DNA from: Chloroflexota bacterium
GTDB lineage: Bacteria; Chloroflexota; UBA6077; CF-72
NCBI GenBank assembly: GCA_019247135.1
Contig: JAFAPL010000239.1
Location: forward strand, 1-18,390
DNA length: 18,390 nt
Direction of reading: 5' to 3'
The notes below the pieces were generated by a model. The model saw only the letters and a program-made list of their open reading frames with translations. It was not told where the DNA came from and searched no databases. This document shows, piece by piece, positions 7,188-13,730 of this stretch. Position 1 is the stretch's first letter, and each line of letters begins with the position of its first letter. The position numbers were made by a program, and so were the translations under genes.

Positions 7188-7193
7188 ATGCTA
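7188..7193 (-). promoter_or_regulatory. -10-like box for marR
   Basis: On the minus strand this reads TAGCAT, 8 bases before the in-frame CTG at 7179 proposed as the marR start. It would yield a leaderless marR transcript. It is weak on its own and depends on the start proposal. Confidence 0.25.
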
Positions 7194-7242
7194 ACAGGCC
7201 GCCGACTGGCTGAGAGCGCGGAGGCGGCCAGCGTGCCGAGTA

Positions 7243-7256
7243 ATCAGTACACTGAT
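7243..7256. promoter_or_regulatory. palindromic operator, likely MarR binding site
   Basis: ATCAGT-AC-ACTGAT is a perfect 6-2-6 inverted repeat in the region between divergent marR and the DHA2 efflux gene, ending 4 bases before the efflux ATG at 7261. It overlaps a TACACT -10-like box (7248-7253). MarR dimers bind AT-rich palindromes of this size, and bound protein here would block the efflux promoter. The AT-rich sequence stands out against its GC-rich surroundings. Confidence 0.6.
7248..7253 (+). promoter_or_regulatory. -10-like box for the DHA2 efflux gene
   Basis: TACACT lies in the middle of the palindrome, 7 bases before the ATG at 7261, which would make the transcript leaderless. No Shine-Dalgarno precedes the ATG, consistent with this. 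No clear -35 is visible. Confidence 0.35.
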
Positions 7257-7260
7257 ATCG

Positions 7261-8880
7261 ATGGCTGCCGCGAACCCGCCGGTCGCCGGTGCGCTCGTCG
7301 CGCCCGCTACCGGGCGCTCGTTCGTTCATGGGCTCGACTACAAGTGGCAGGTCCTTATGTGCACGATCTTCGGGACATTCATGACGACGCTGGATACGAC
7401 CATCGTCAACATCGCCCTGCCGAAGATCACGTCCGTGTTCGGCGTGAACGTCAACCAGGCACAGCTCGTAGTCACCAGTTACATGCTGGCGCTGGCGGTG
7501 ATTATGCCCGCCACAGGATTCCTAGGCGACACGTTCGGAACCAAGCGGTTGTACCTGACCACGATGGCGCTGTTCACGAGCGGCTCACTTCTATGCGGAT
7601 TGGCCTGGGACAATACGAGCCTGGTGGCCTTCCGCGTGATCCAGGGCCTCGGTGGCGGGATGATGAGTCCGCTCGGAATGACCATGATCTTCAGAGCGGT
7701 GCCTGCCCGCGAGCGGAACGCGGTGATGGGACTCTACGGCTTGCCATTGATGCTCGCGCCGGTGCTCGGTCCCACGCTGGGCGGCTACATCGTCGAGTAC
7801 GTCGACTGGCGCGTGATTTTCACGCTTAACGTGCCGATCGGCATTGCGGGCCTGTTCATGGGCTGGACTTTGCTGCGAGAGAGTGAGCGCGTCAAAGGCC
7901 TGAAGTTTGACGTGCGCGGTTTTCTCCTCTCCGCCGTGGCCTTCAGCAGCCTTTTGCTCGGGCTGTCGGACGCCGACGCAGACGGCTGGACGAGCCCCGG
8001 TATCCTGGCCCGCTTCGCTATCGGTGGCATTGCCCTGGTGGCGTGGATCTGGGTTGAGCTGACGGATACACAGCCGCTCGTGGAGCTGCGATTGTTCAAA
8101 GATCGCACGTTCACCCTGGCCATGACGGTCAACTTCGTCTTGACCGTCGGCATGTTTGGCGGCCAGTTGCTCGTGCCGCTGTTTCTTCAGAATTTCCGCG
8201 GCCTGGGCGCGGGCGAAACGGGGCTGATCACCATGGCGCAAGCGCTTGGCATGCTCCCGCTGATGCCGATCATGGGTCGGGTCGCCGACCGCGTGCCGCT
8301 TCGGATCATCTTGTTGCTCGGCCTACCGTTCGTCGGCCTCACAACCTGGCAGTTCGCGAACCTCGACGTGACCACGCCTGACAATACCTTGCGGCTGATG
8401 CTCGCCTTGCGCGGTGCATCCCTGGGCGTCGTGATGATGCCCGCCATGACGGCTGCCTTGAATGCGGCGCCACTGCATCTGATGAGTCGGGCGTCCTCAC
8501 TCACAAATGTCGCGCGCCAGGTCTTCGGGTCCTTTGGCACGGCCATCTTCGTCACCATTCTGCAGAACCGTCAGATCTATCACCAGGCCATGCTGGCGCA
8601 GACGGCAACACCCCAAAATTTCGCGCTGCAGCAAGCGCTGGTCGCAGCGCAGCAGTGGGCCACGGGTCACGGTTTGAGCGACGCGCAGGGTCAGCTGCTT
8701 GGAGTGATCATGGTCATGCGCCAGCTCGGGCTGGATGCCGCGGTCATGGCATTCCAGGATGTTTTCCGGGTCGCGGCCCTCGTCACGTTGCTTGCGATGG
8801 TACCTGCGTTGTTCCTGAAGACCGCGCGCCCGGGTGGGCGCTCAGAAGGCCACGGCACCGCCGCCGCCGCGATCGACTGA
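7261..8880 (+). CDS. DHA2 (EmrB/QacA type) drug-efflux MFS transporter
   Basis: This is a proton-driven export pump of the 14-helix DHA2 branch, 539 residues. The signatures are in order: LDTTIVNIALP in helix 1 (motif D1), GFLGDTFGTKRLYL between helices 2 and 3 (motif A), VIQGLGGGMMSPLGMTMI in helix 4, and GPTLGGYIVEYVDWRVIFTLNVPIGI in helix 5 (motif C, the antiporter motif). The extra central helices and a second-half motif A-like loop (GRVADRVPLRIILLLG) follow. The first 25 or so residues are a soluble tail, and the C-terminus is polar and Ala/Gly-rich. ATG 7261 directly follows the palindrome 7243-7256. The divergent MarR is the obvious local regulator, typically released by a phenolic or drug-like ligand. 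The gene is monocistronic. The exact drug cannot be predicted. No partner membrane-fusion gene (EmrA type) is nearby. Confidence 0.92.
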   Translation: MAAANPPVAGALVAPATGRSFVHGLDYKWQVLMCTIFGTFMTTLDTTIVNIALPKITSVFGVNVNQAQLVVTSYMLALAVIMPATGFLGDTFGTKRLYLTTMALFTSGSLLCGLAWDNTSLVAFRVIQGLGGGMMSPLGMTMIFRAVPARERNAVMGLYGLPLMLAPVLGPTLGGYIVEYVDWRVIFTLNVPIGIAGLFMGWTLLRESERVKGLKFDVRGFLLSAVAFSSLLLGLSDADADGWTSPGILARFAIGGIALVAWIWVELTDTQPLVELRLFKDRTFTLAMTVNFVLTVGMFGGQLLVPLFLQNFRGLGAGETGLITMAQALGMLPLMPIMGRVADRVPLRIILLLGLPFVGLTTWQFANLDVTTPDNTLRLMLALRGASLGVVMMPAMTAALNAAPLHLMSRASSLTNVARQVFGSFGTAIFVTILQNRQIYHQAMLAQTATPQNFALQQALVAAQQWATGHGLSDAQGQLLGVIMVMRQLGLDAAVMAFQDVFRVAALVTLLAMVPALFLKTARPGGRSEGHGTAAAAID

Positions 8881-8967
8881 TCAGCCCGAATCAATCCAGC
8901 CGGCGCCCGCGCGGAGCGGAAGCGACGAGCAGACCAGGCTAGTGAAGAGTCGACGCTGCGCCGCGCG

Positions 8968-10698
8968 TCAGTAGCCCATCGCCCACGCCGGCGTGTACTG
9001 GTGGACGCCACCCGTCAGTTCGCCGCTGGCGTGATCGATGCGTATGCCGCTCGGCCGCGCGAAACGGAACGAGCTCGCGTGCTCTTCGTGCAGCTTCACT
9101 CGATGGCCGCGCCGCTCGAGCTCGCCGACGACCGCCGCGTCTGTGCGTCCGTCAATCTCAGTGACCTCACCCTCACAGTGCACGCGCGGTGTCGTGACCG
9201 CGGCCTGGACGCCGAGGCCGAAGTCCAGCACGTTCACCAGGCTCTGGACCAGGGCCGAGATGATGCGTCGACCGCCTGGTGCGCCCATAGCCATCAGCGG
9301 CTGGCGATCGCGCAACACGAGCGTCGGCGTTGGCGCCCACAAGATGCGCTTACCAGGCGCGATCGAGTTTGTATGGCCTGGCTCCGGATCGAACCACGTC
9401 ATCCCGTTGTTCAGGACGATGCCAGTCCCGCGGGCGACGATCGCCGACCCGAACAGCTCGCCGAGGGTCGACGTGCACGCGACCATGTTGTGGTCGGCGT
9501 CGATGACGTTGAGGTGCGTCGTACATCCGTCACCGCTGCTCACGCCGGCCGCCATGGGGGCGGTGCGCCGCGCGGAATCGAACTGCCATGGATCGCCCGC
9601 CTGAACGTCCGGACTCGCCCGCCGCACGTCGATGGTTTTTGCCAGTGCAGTCGCATAGTCCCCGGACAACAGCCCGTCCACGGGCACCCGCACACGATCG
9701 CTATCCGCCAGGTAGGCGAAGCGGTCCCGAAACGCGCGACGCAGCGCCTCGGCAATTACATGCGTCACGTCCGCCGAACCCGCGCCCATCGAGGGCAGAT
9801 CGAGCTGACCGAGGATGCTCAGGGCCTCGAATGCCGTCATGCTGCCCGACGTCGGCGACAAGCCCAACAACTCGTGCCCGCGGTAGTCGATGCGGAGCGG
9901 TGACAGCTCGCGAATCTCGTAGGACGCGAAGTCCTCGCGGCTGATCAGCCCGCCATTGGCCTGCAAGTCCTCGACGACGCGCGCGCCGATCTCGCCTTCA
10001 TACAGCACACGCGGACCTTCGTTCGCGAGCGCGCGTAGCGTCCGGGCGAGGTCTTTTTGCACGACGCGATCTGCCTCGCGCGTCGACGTCGCCGGCGCGG
10101 CTGGCACGGCTCCATCCATGAAGAACGTGCGCATCGCCTCCGGAAAGGCACGCAACCGCCGCATCGCAAATGCGATCGTCGATGCCTGATAGGGATCAAC
10201 GGAGAACCCATCTTCGGCGAGTCGGATGGCCGGCTCCATCGCCCGCGCCCGGCTGATCCGTCCACTGCCGTAGCGCTCGAGGGCGTGCAGCAGACACGCC
10301 GGTTGTCCAGGCACGATCGGCGCCTGATAGCCAGTATTCGACTTATCGCCGGCGGTGCCACGCCAGCCGTACATGCCGCCAACGCTGCCCGCCGGCGCCA
10401 GCTCGAACGTGTCCTCCCGCGCTTGCCGCGGCGCGAAGCTGGACCCGTCGACCACGACCGATTCGCCGCTCGAGTGGTTGTAAATGACCATCGCGGTCAC
10501 GCCGCCGACGCCACTCATGAAGGGCTCGACGACACCGATCGCGAACGCCGTCGCCACTGCCGCATCGACCGCGTTGCCGCCCTGTCGCAGTATGTCCAGT
10601 CCCGCCTGCGCAGCGAGAGGATGCATGGCGGTGACCATGCCGAGTGGGGCAACAGCTTCGCGTTTTTCGATCAGCCACTGGCTCTGCGTTAGGTCCAT
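8968..10698 (-). CDS. gamma-glutamyltransferase-family Ntn hydrolase
   Basis: This is a self-cleaving N-terminal-nucleophile hydrolase of the GGT family, 576 residues from ATG 10698. The nucleophile is the first Thr of CTTHL (Thr393), where the precursor is cut into large and small subunits. The N-terminal hallmark ILRQGGNAVDAAVATAF, the FMSGVGG segment and the oxyanion APGGRRII are present. By comparison with E. coli GGT as I remember it, the residues that hold the glutamate moiety are changed: Arg114 is Ser86, Asn411 is Gly413, Gln430 is Gly432, Asp433 is Trp435, Ser462/463 are Trp454/Ala455. It may therefore not act on gamma-glutamyl compounds. No signal peptide is seen, so it is probably cytoplasmic. 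ATG 10707 would add three residues. ATG 10698 is preferred because AGGATGG precedes it by 5 bases and a TAGGAT box by 7. It is divergent from an MFS gene 95 bases away. Confidence 0.9.
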   Translation of the reverse strand: MDLTQSQWLIEKREAVAPLGMVTAMHPLAAQAGLDILRQGGNAVDAAVATAFAIGVVEPFMSGVGGVTAMVIYNHSSGESVVVDGSSFAPRQAREDTFELAPAGSVGGMYGWRGTAGDKSNTGYQAPIVPGQPACLLHALERYGSGRISRARAMEPAIRLAEDGFSVDPYQASTIAFAMRRLRAFPEAMRTFFMDGAVPAAPATSTREADRVVQKDLARTLRALANEGPRVLYEGEIGARVVEDLQANGGLISREDFASYEIRELSPLRIDYRGHELLGLSPTSGSMTAFEALSILGQLDLPSMGAGSADVTHVIAEALRRAFRDRFAYLADSDRVRVPVDGLLSGDYATALAKTIDVRRASPDVQAGDPWQFDSARRTAPMAAGVSSGDGCTTHLNVIDADHNMVACTSTLGELFGSAIVARGTGIVLNNGMTWFDPEPGHTNSIAPGKRILWAPTPTLVLRDRQPLMAMGAPGGRRIISALVQSLVNVLDFGLGVQAAVTTPRVHCEGEVTEIDGRTDAAVVGELERRGHRVKLHEEHASSFRFARPSGIRIDHASGELTGGVHQYTPAWAMGY

Positions 10699-10705
10699 TG
10701 TTGCC

Positions 10706-10711
10706 ATCCTA
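10706..10711 (-). promoter_or_regulatory. -10-like box or ribosome site before the GGT-family gene
   Basis: On the minus strand this reads TAGGAT, 7 bases before ATG 10698. It could act as a -10 box of a leaderless transcript. Part of it (AGGATGG) could equally be the Shine-Dalgarno sequence of a longer transcript. The two readings cannot be separated from sequence alone. Confidence 0.3.
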
Positions 10712-10778
10712 CGCGGCTTTGTTCGGTCGCGCCGGTGGCCTGGAGCAGGACCGCGTCGATGTGCCGTGGTTGATCGCC

Positions 10779-10784
10779 GACAAT
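10779..10784 (+). promoter_or_regulatory. -10-like box for the EntS/MFS_3-type gene
   Basis: GACAAT lies 9 bases before GTG 10794. Initiation near 10791 would leave a leader of only a few bases. TTGAAGG (10784-10790) lies 3 bases before the GTG and could serve as a close Shine-Dalgarno instead. Moderate to low confidence. Confidence 0.3.
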
Positions 10785-10793
10785 TGAAGGCAC

Positions 10794-12017
10794 GTGTCGG
10801 CCGCCCCTCCGCCTGCTCGTAGCCCGCTGAGAGAACCGATCTTCCGCGACCTCTGGCTCGCCAATCTTGTTTCCAACTTGGGCACGTGGATGCAAAACAT
10901 CGGCGGCGTCTGGCTGATGACCAACCTGAGCAGTGACGCGCTGCCGGTCGCCCTGATGCAGACCGCCACGACCCTGCCGGCCTTCATCGCTGGACTGCCA
11001 GCGGGCAGCCTGGCCGACCGCGTCGACCGCCGCAAGCTGCTGCTGCTCACCCAGTTGTGGATGCTCTTTATCGCCGCGATCCTGACCGTTCTGACGGCGC
11101 TTGGCTTCATGAGCCCGTGGATTCTGCTCGTGTTCACGTTCGGCCTGGGTCTCGGGTCGGCGATGAGCCAGCCGAGCTGGTCGGCCATCTTGCCCGACGT
11201 GGTCAGTCGTGCGCAGGTCCCGAACGCGATCATCGCCAACAGCGCTGGCTACAACGTGGCGCGCGCCGGCGGCCCCGCCCTGGGTGGCGTCGTCGTCGCG
11301 GTGTTCGGCGCAGCCACGGCGTTTGGCATCAACGCGGCCTCGTTTGGCGCGACCGTGTGGGTTGTCGCCCGCTGGAAGCCCCGTGAGACCCGTTCCGAGC
11401 GGTCAGGAGAGAGATTCCTGCGCACGATGTGGACCGGCATCGAGTATGGCTTTCGCGAGAAGACGCAGCGGGTCGTGCTCGGTCGCAGCAGTATCTGGAT
11501 GCTGTGCGCGAGCGCACTCTGGGGGTTGCTGCCGTTAGTCGCGCGGCGCGAGCTCGGGCTCGACGCGCCGGGTTACGGTCTGCTGGTTACCTGTGTCGGG
11601 GCCGGCGCGGTCGCCGGCTCGGTGATCCTGCCGCGGTTGCGTCGGCGTTGGGGCACCAATCGGTTGTTGCTCGCAGCCATCGTCACGTTCGCCTGCATGC
11701 TGCTCGTGCTCGCGTGGGTGCACGTGCTGCCCCTCGTGTACGTCATGCTGGCGCTCGGCGGCGCGGCGTGGACCTCGTCGAATCAGAACTTTCAGATCGC
11801 CGTCCAGATGAGTGCCCCGAGCTGGGTCCGCGCACGCGCGATCGCCGCGTATTTCCTCACTTTCCAGGGTGGGCAGGCGATCGGCAGTGCAATCTGGGGC
11901 AGTGCGGCCGACCACGTCGGCGACTCGATCGCGCTCACCGGGGCGGCCGTTGGTCTGTTCGTTGGACTCGTGGCGGCGGTCCGCTGGCCCGTCGAAGACG
12001 CACCGATCGACCGCTAG
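10794..12017 (+). CDS. MFS transporter, EntS/MFS_3 type
   Basis: This is a 12-helix MFS exporter of 407 residues from GTG 10794. The opening FRDLWLANLVSNLGTWMQNIGGVWLMTNLSS, the helix 2-3 loop GSLADRVDRRKLLLLTQ (motif A), and GYNVARAGGPALGGVVVAVFGAATAFGINAASF in helices 5-6 are characteristic of the MFS_3/EntS branch. That branch includes the enterobactin exporter EntS and macrolide-efflux-like proteins. Substrates in the family are diverse, so no drug or siderophore can be named. It is divergent from the GGT-family gene, with 95 bases of shared promoter region in which I see no clear palindrome. Its stop shares the four bases CTAG with the stop of the convergent TetR gene, leaving no room for a terminator between them. 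Confidence 0.88.
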   Translation: MSAAPPPARSPLREPIFRDLWLANLVSNLGTWMQNIGGVWLMTNLSSDALPVALMQTATTLPAFIAGLPAGSLADRVDRRKLLLLTQLWMLFIAAILTVLTALGFMSPWILLVFTFGLGLGSAMSQPSWSAILPDVVSRAQVPNAIIANSAGYNVARAGGPALGGVVVAVFGAATAFGINAASFGATVWVVARWKPRETRSERSGERFLRTMWTGIEYGFREKTQRVVLGRSSIWMLCASALWGLLPLVARRELGLDAPGYGLLVTCVGAGAVAGSVILPRLRRRWGTNRLLLAAIVTFACMLLVLAWVHVLPLVYVMLALGGAAWTSSNQNFQIAVQMSAPSWVRARAIAAYFLTFQGGQAIGSAIWGSAADHVGDSIALTGAAVGLFVGLVAAVRWPVEDAPIDR

Positions 12018-12694
12018 GCGCTCCCACCGATCTGCTGCAGGGCAGCCAGCGACAGCGCTGGTCCACGCAGCTCGTCAGGAGTGCTCGGCGGTCGAAGCGC
12101 GCTGAGAAAGAGATCGAGATGGCGACACGCGACCTGCATGTCGAGCTGTGATGGAAATGGACCCGGCAGTGGTCGACTGAGCCGGACCAGCAACAGCCCG
12201 ATGTCTCCGAAGTCGACATCACGGCGGATCTGGCCGGCCGCCTGGCCGCGGGCGAGCAGGCGCAGCACGGGCGCGGTAGCGCCCTCACGCGCTCGCTTGA
12301 ATTGCTCGTCCTCGAATGAGATCCGCCCGAGGAGGCCAGGCATGACCGCCGAAATGCGCAGGTCGAGCGCGGCGTGCATGTACCGGCCCAATCCGCGCCA
12401 GGCGTCCGCTTCTTCTGCTTCGGCTTGCAGCGCGGCCGCGCCCGCTCTGGCCAGGACGTCCAGGGCGACCGCGCGTTGGAGCGCTGTCCGGTCGGGGAAA
12501 CGTCGGTACAGGGTCGCGATACCGACGCCGGCACGTCGGGCGATGTCGTCGAGGGGAGCGTCGGCGCCGTGTTCGACGAAGACGTCGCGGGCGGCGGCGA
12601 GGAGTTGCTCGCGATTGCGGAAGGCGTCGGCGCGCAGCCGACCGCTTCCGTCTACCTCGGATGTGGAGGAAAACCTTCCATTTGCCGCGCGCAT
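12014..12694 (-). CDS. TetR/AcrR-family transcriptional regulator
   Basis: This is a dimeric one-component repressor, 226 residues from ATG 12694. The N-terminal DNA-binding domain follows a polar, roughly 20-residue extension: LRADAFRNREQLLAAARDVFVEHG (helix 1), then PLDDIARRAGVGIATLYRRFPDRTAL (helix-turn-helix, about 47-72). The C-terminal ligand domain is divergent and Ala/Leu/Arg-rich, so the inducer cannot be predicted. It is transcribed away from the luciferase-like oxidoreductase gene, whose ATG lies 18 bases from its own, and is the likely regulator of that gene as well as of itself. It is convergent with the EntS-type transporter and could also respond to a substrate of that pump. 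A short palindrome CGCATGCG (12690-12697) covers its start codon; I do not claim it as the operator. Confidence 0.9.
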   Translation of the reverse strand: MRAANGRFSSTSEVDGSGRLRADAFRNREQLLAAARDVFVEHGADAPLDDIARRAGVGIATLYRRFPDRTALQRAVALDVLARAGAAALQAEAEEADAWRGLGRYMHAALDLRISAVMPGLLGRISFEDEQFKRAREGATAPVLRLLARGQAAGQIRRDVDFGDIGLLLVRLSRPLPGPFPSQLDMQVACRHLDLFLSALRPPSTPDELRGPALSLAALQQIGGSA

Positions 12695-12698
12695 GCGT

Positions 12699-12704
12699 TA
12701 GGCT
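12699..12704 (+). promoter_or_regulatory. -10-like box for the luciferase-like oxidoreductase
   Basis: TAGGCT lies 7 bases before ATG 12712, at the spacing seen before other genes in this window. No Shine-Dalgarno is present between it and the ATG. Low confidence as a single site. Confidence 0.25.
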
Positions 12705-12706
12705 CG

Positions 12707-12712
12707 ATTATA
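12707..12712 (-). promoter_or_regulatory. -10 box for the TetR gene (TATAAT)
   Basis: The minus strand reads TATAAT, an exact -10 consensus, 12 bases before the tetR ATG at 12694. The leader would be about 5-6 bases. The box overlaps the first base of the divergent gene's ATG, so the two promoters are physically interlocked. No recognisable -35 lies upstream. Confidence 0.45.
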
Positions 12713-13665
12713 TGGAGAAAGGTCATCCACTTACGCGGACATCCGCGAGCGCCGCGAGCTCTGCGCCTCGACTGCGCCCGTTCCGCTTCGGCGTCGTCGC
12801 CGCCCGCGCCGCTTCCGCCGACGAGTGGCTCGCCCGAGTGCGCCGCATCGAGTCACTCGGCTACGCCAGCGTTGTCATCCCTGACAACCTGCGCTACACC
12901 TTGGCGCCACTGCCCGCCCTGGCCGCCGCTGCCGCCGTCACGACTTCACTTCGGCTCGGCACCTACGTCCTGGCCAACGACCTGCGCCACCCGGTGCTGC
13001 TCGCCAAGGCCGCGGCCACGCTCGACCTCCTCTCGAATGGCCGTCTCGAGCTCGGCATCGGCGCAGGCCGACCCGACTCGGCCGCGGAAAACCAGATGCT
13101 GGGGCTGCCATTCGATTCTGGAGCCGTACGCGTGGCACGCCTCGCGGAATCCATCTCGATTTTGAAGACGCTGCTTGCGGGTGAGCACGTCTCGGCCGAC
13201 GGCACGTACTACCACTCGGCAGGCGCCGAAATCTCGCCCGCACCTGTACAGCGGCCGCATGTCCCTCTGATGATCGCCGGGGCGGGCCGCCAGATGTTGC
13301 GATTGGCAGCGCGTGAAGCGGACATCATCGCACTCGGCCTGCCGCCCGATGCCAGCGACAGTGTGGTCGCGGAACGGATCGACTGGATCCGCGACGCGGC
13401 GGGCGACCGGTTTGCCGATATCGAGCTGAACGTCAACCTGATGGCCGTTGGCGACAGGGTGCCGTACCAGCTCGCACAACGGATGCACCTGAACGCCAGA
13501 GACCTGGCCGAGCGTGGCTCCGTCGGGGCCGTCAGTGGCACCCTCGACGACATGTGCGAGCAGCTACTACAGCGCCGCGAGCGCCTCGGCCTGTCCTACT
13601 TGCTGGTTTCCGACGAGCTGATGGACGCCTTCGCGCCCGTCGTCGAACGCCTGAATGGGGTGTAG
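12712..13665 (+). CDS. luciferase-like (LLM) oxidoreductase, probable F420-dependent
   Basis: This is a TIM-barrel flavin/F420 oxidoreductase of the bacterial luciferase-like family, 317 residues from ATG 12712. The block order (FRFGVVAARAASADEWLARVRRIESLGY, PDNL..LAPLPALAAAAAVT..LRLGTYVLANDLRHPVLLAK, AATLDLLSNGRLELGIGAG, LPFDSGAVRVARLAESI, PVQRPHVPLMIAG, LRLAAREADIIALG) matches the subfamily I know as the MSMEG_2516-type probable F420-dependent oxidoreductases (TIGR03621). Such enzymes use reduced F420 (or FMN) to reduce or oxygenate small molecules in the cytoplasm; the substrate is unknown. An in-frame ATG at 12661 would overlap the divergent TetR gene, so 12712 is preferred. The divergent TetR is the likely regulator. 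F420 use needs cofactor genes elsewhere in the genome; none is in this window. Confidence 0.88.
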   Translation: MEKGHPLTRTSASAASSAPRLRPFRFGVVAARAASADEWLARVRRIESLGYASVVIPDNLRYTLAPLPALAAAAAVTTSLRLGTYVLANDLRHPVLLAKAAATLDLLSNGRLELGIGAGRPDSAAENQMLGLPFDSGAVRVARLAESISILKTLLAGEHVSADGTYYHSAGAEISPAPVQRPHVPLMIAGAGRQMLRLAAREADIIALGLPPDASDSVVAERIDWIRDAAGDRFADIELNVNLMAVGDRVPYQLAQRMHLNARDLAERGSVGAVSGTLDDMCEQLLQRRERLGLSYLLVSDELMDAFAPVVERLNGV

Positions 13666-13684
13666 CACGCCGCCTGCGCGTATT

Positions 13685-13698
13685 CACCAGGCCAGGTG
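13685..13698. promoter_or_regulatory. imperfect palindrome upstream of the aldo/keto reductase
   Basis: CACC-A-GGCC-A-GGTG is a 14-bp palindrome with one mismatched pair, about 18 bases upstream of the TACGAT box. It lies in the 65-base gap after the oxidoreductase gene and could be an operator or a weak hairpin. Only position and symmetry support it. Confidence 0.25.
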
Positions 13699-13716
13699 GT
13701 GCACTGCGCGGAGAGC

Positions 13717-13722
13717 TACGAT
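13717..13722 (+). promoter_or_regulatory. -10-like box for the aldo/keto reductase
   Basis: TACGAT lies 5 bases before ATG 13728 and 8 bases before ATG 13731. GGAGAG at 13710-13715 is a possible but distant Shine-Dalgarno. It may be a secondary promoter, since the upstream gene has the same direction. Confidence 0.3.
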
Positions 13723-13730
13723 CTCAAATG

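Noticed and set aside
8881..8967. Gap between the convergent DHA2 efflux and GGT-family genes
   Set aside because: I looked for a terminator hairpin or small gene and saw no convincing stem with a T-run and no conserved frame.
12690..12697. CGCATGCG palindrome over the tetR start codon as a TetR operator
   Set aside because: Eight bases is short for a TetR site and such strings are frequent in GC-rich DNA; an operator is likely nearby but I cannot place it.
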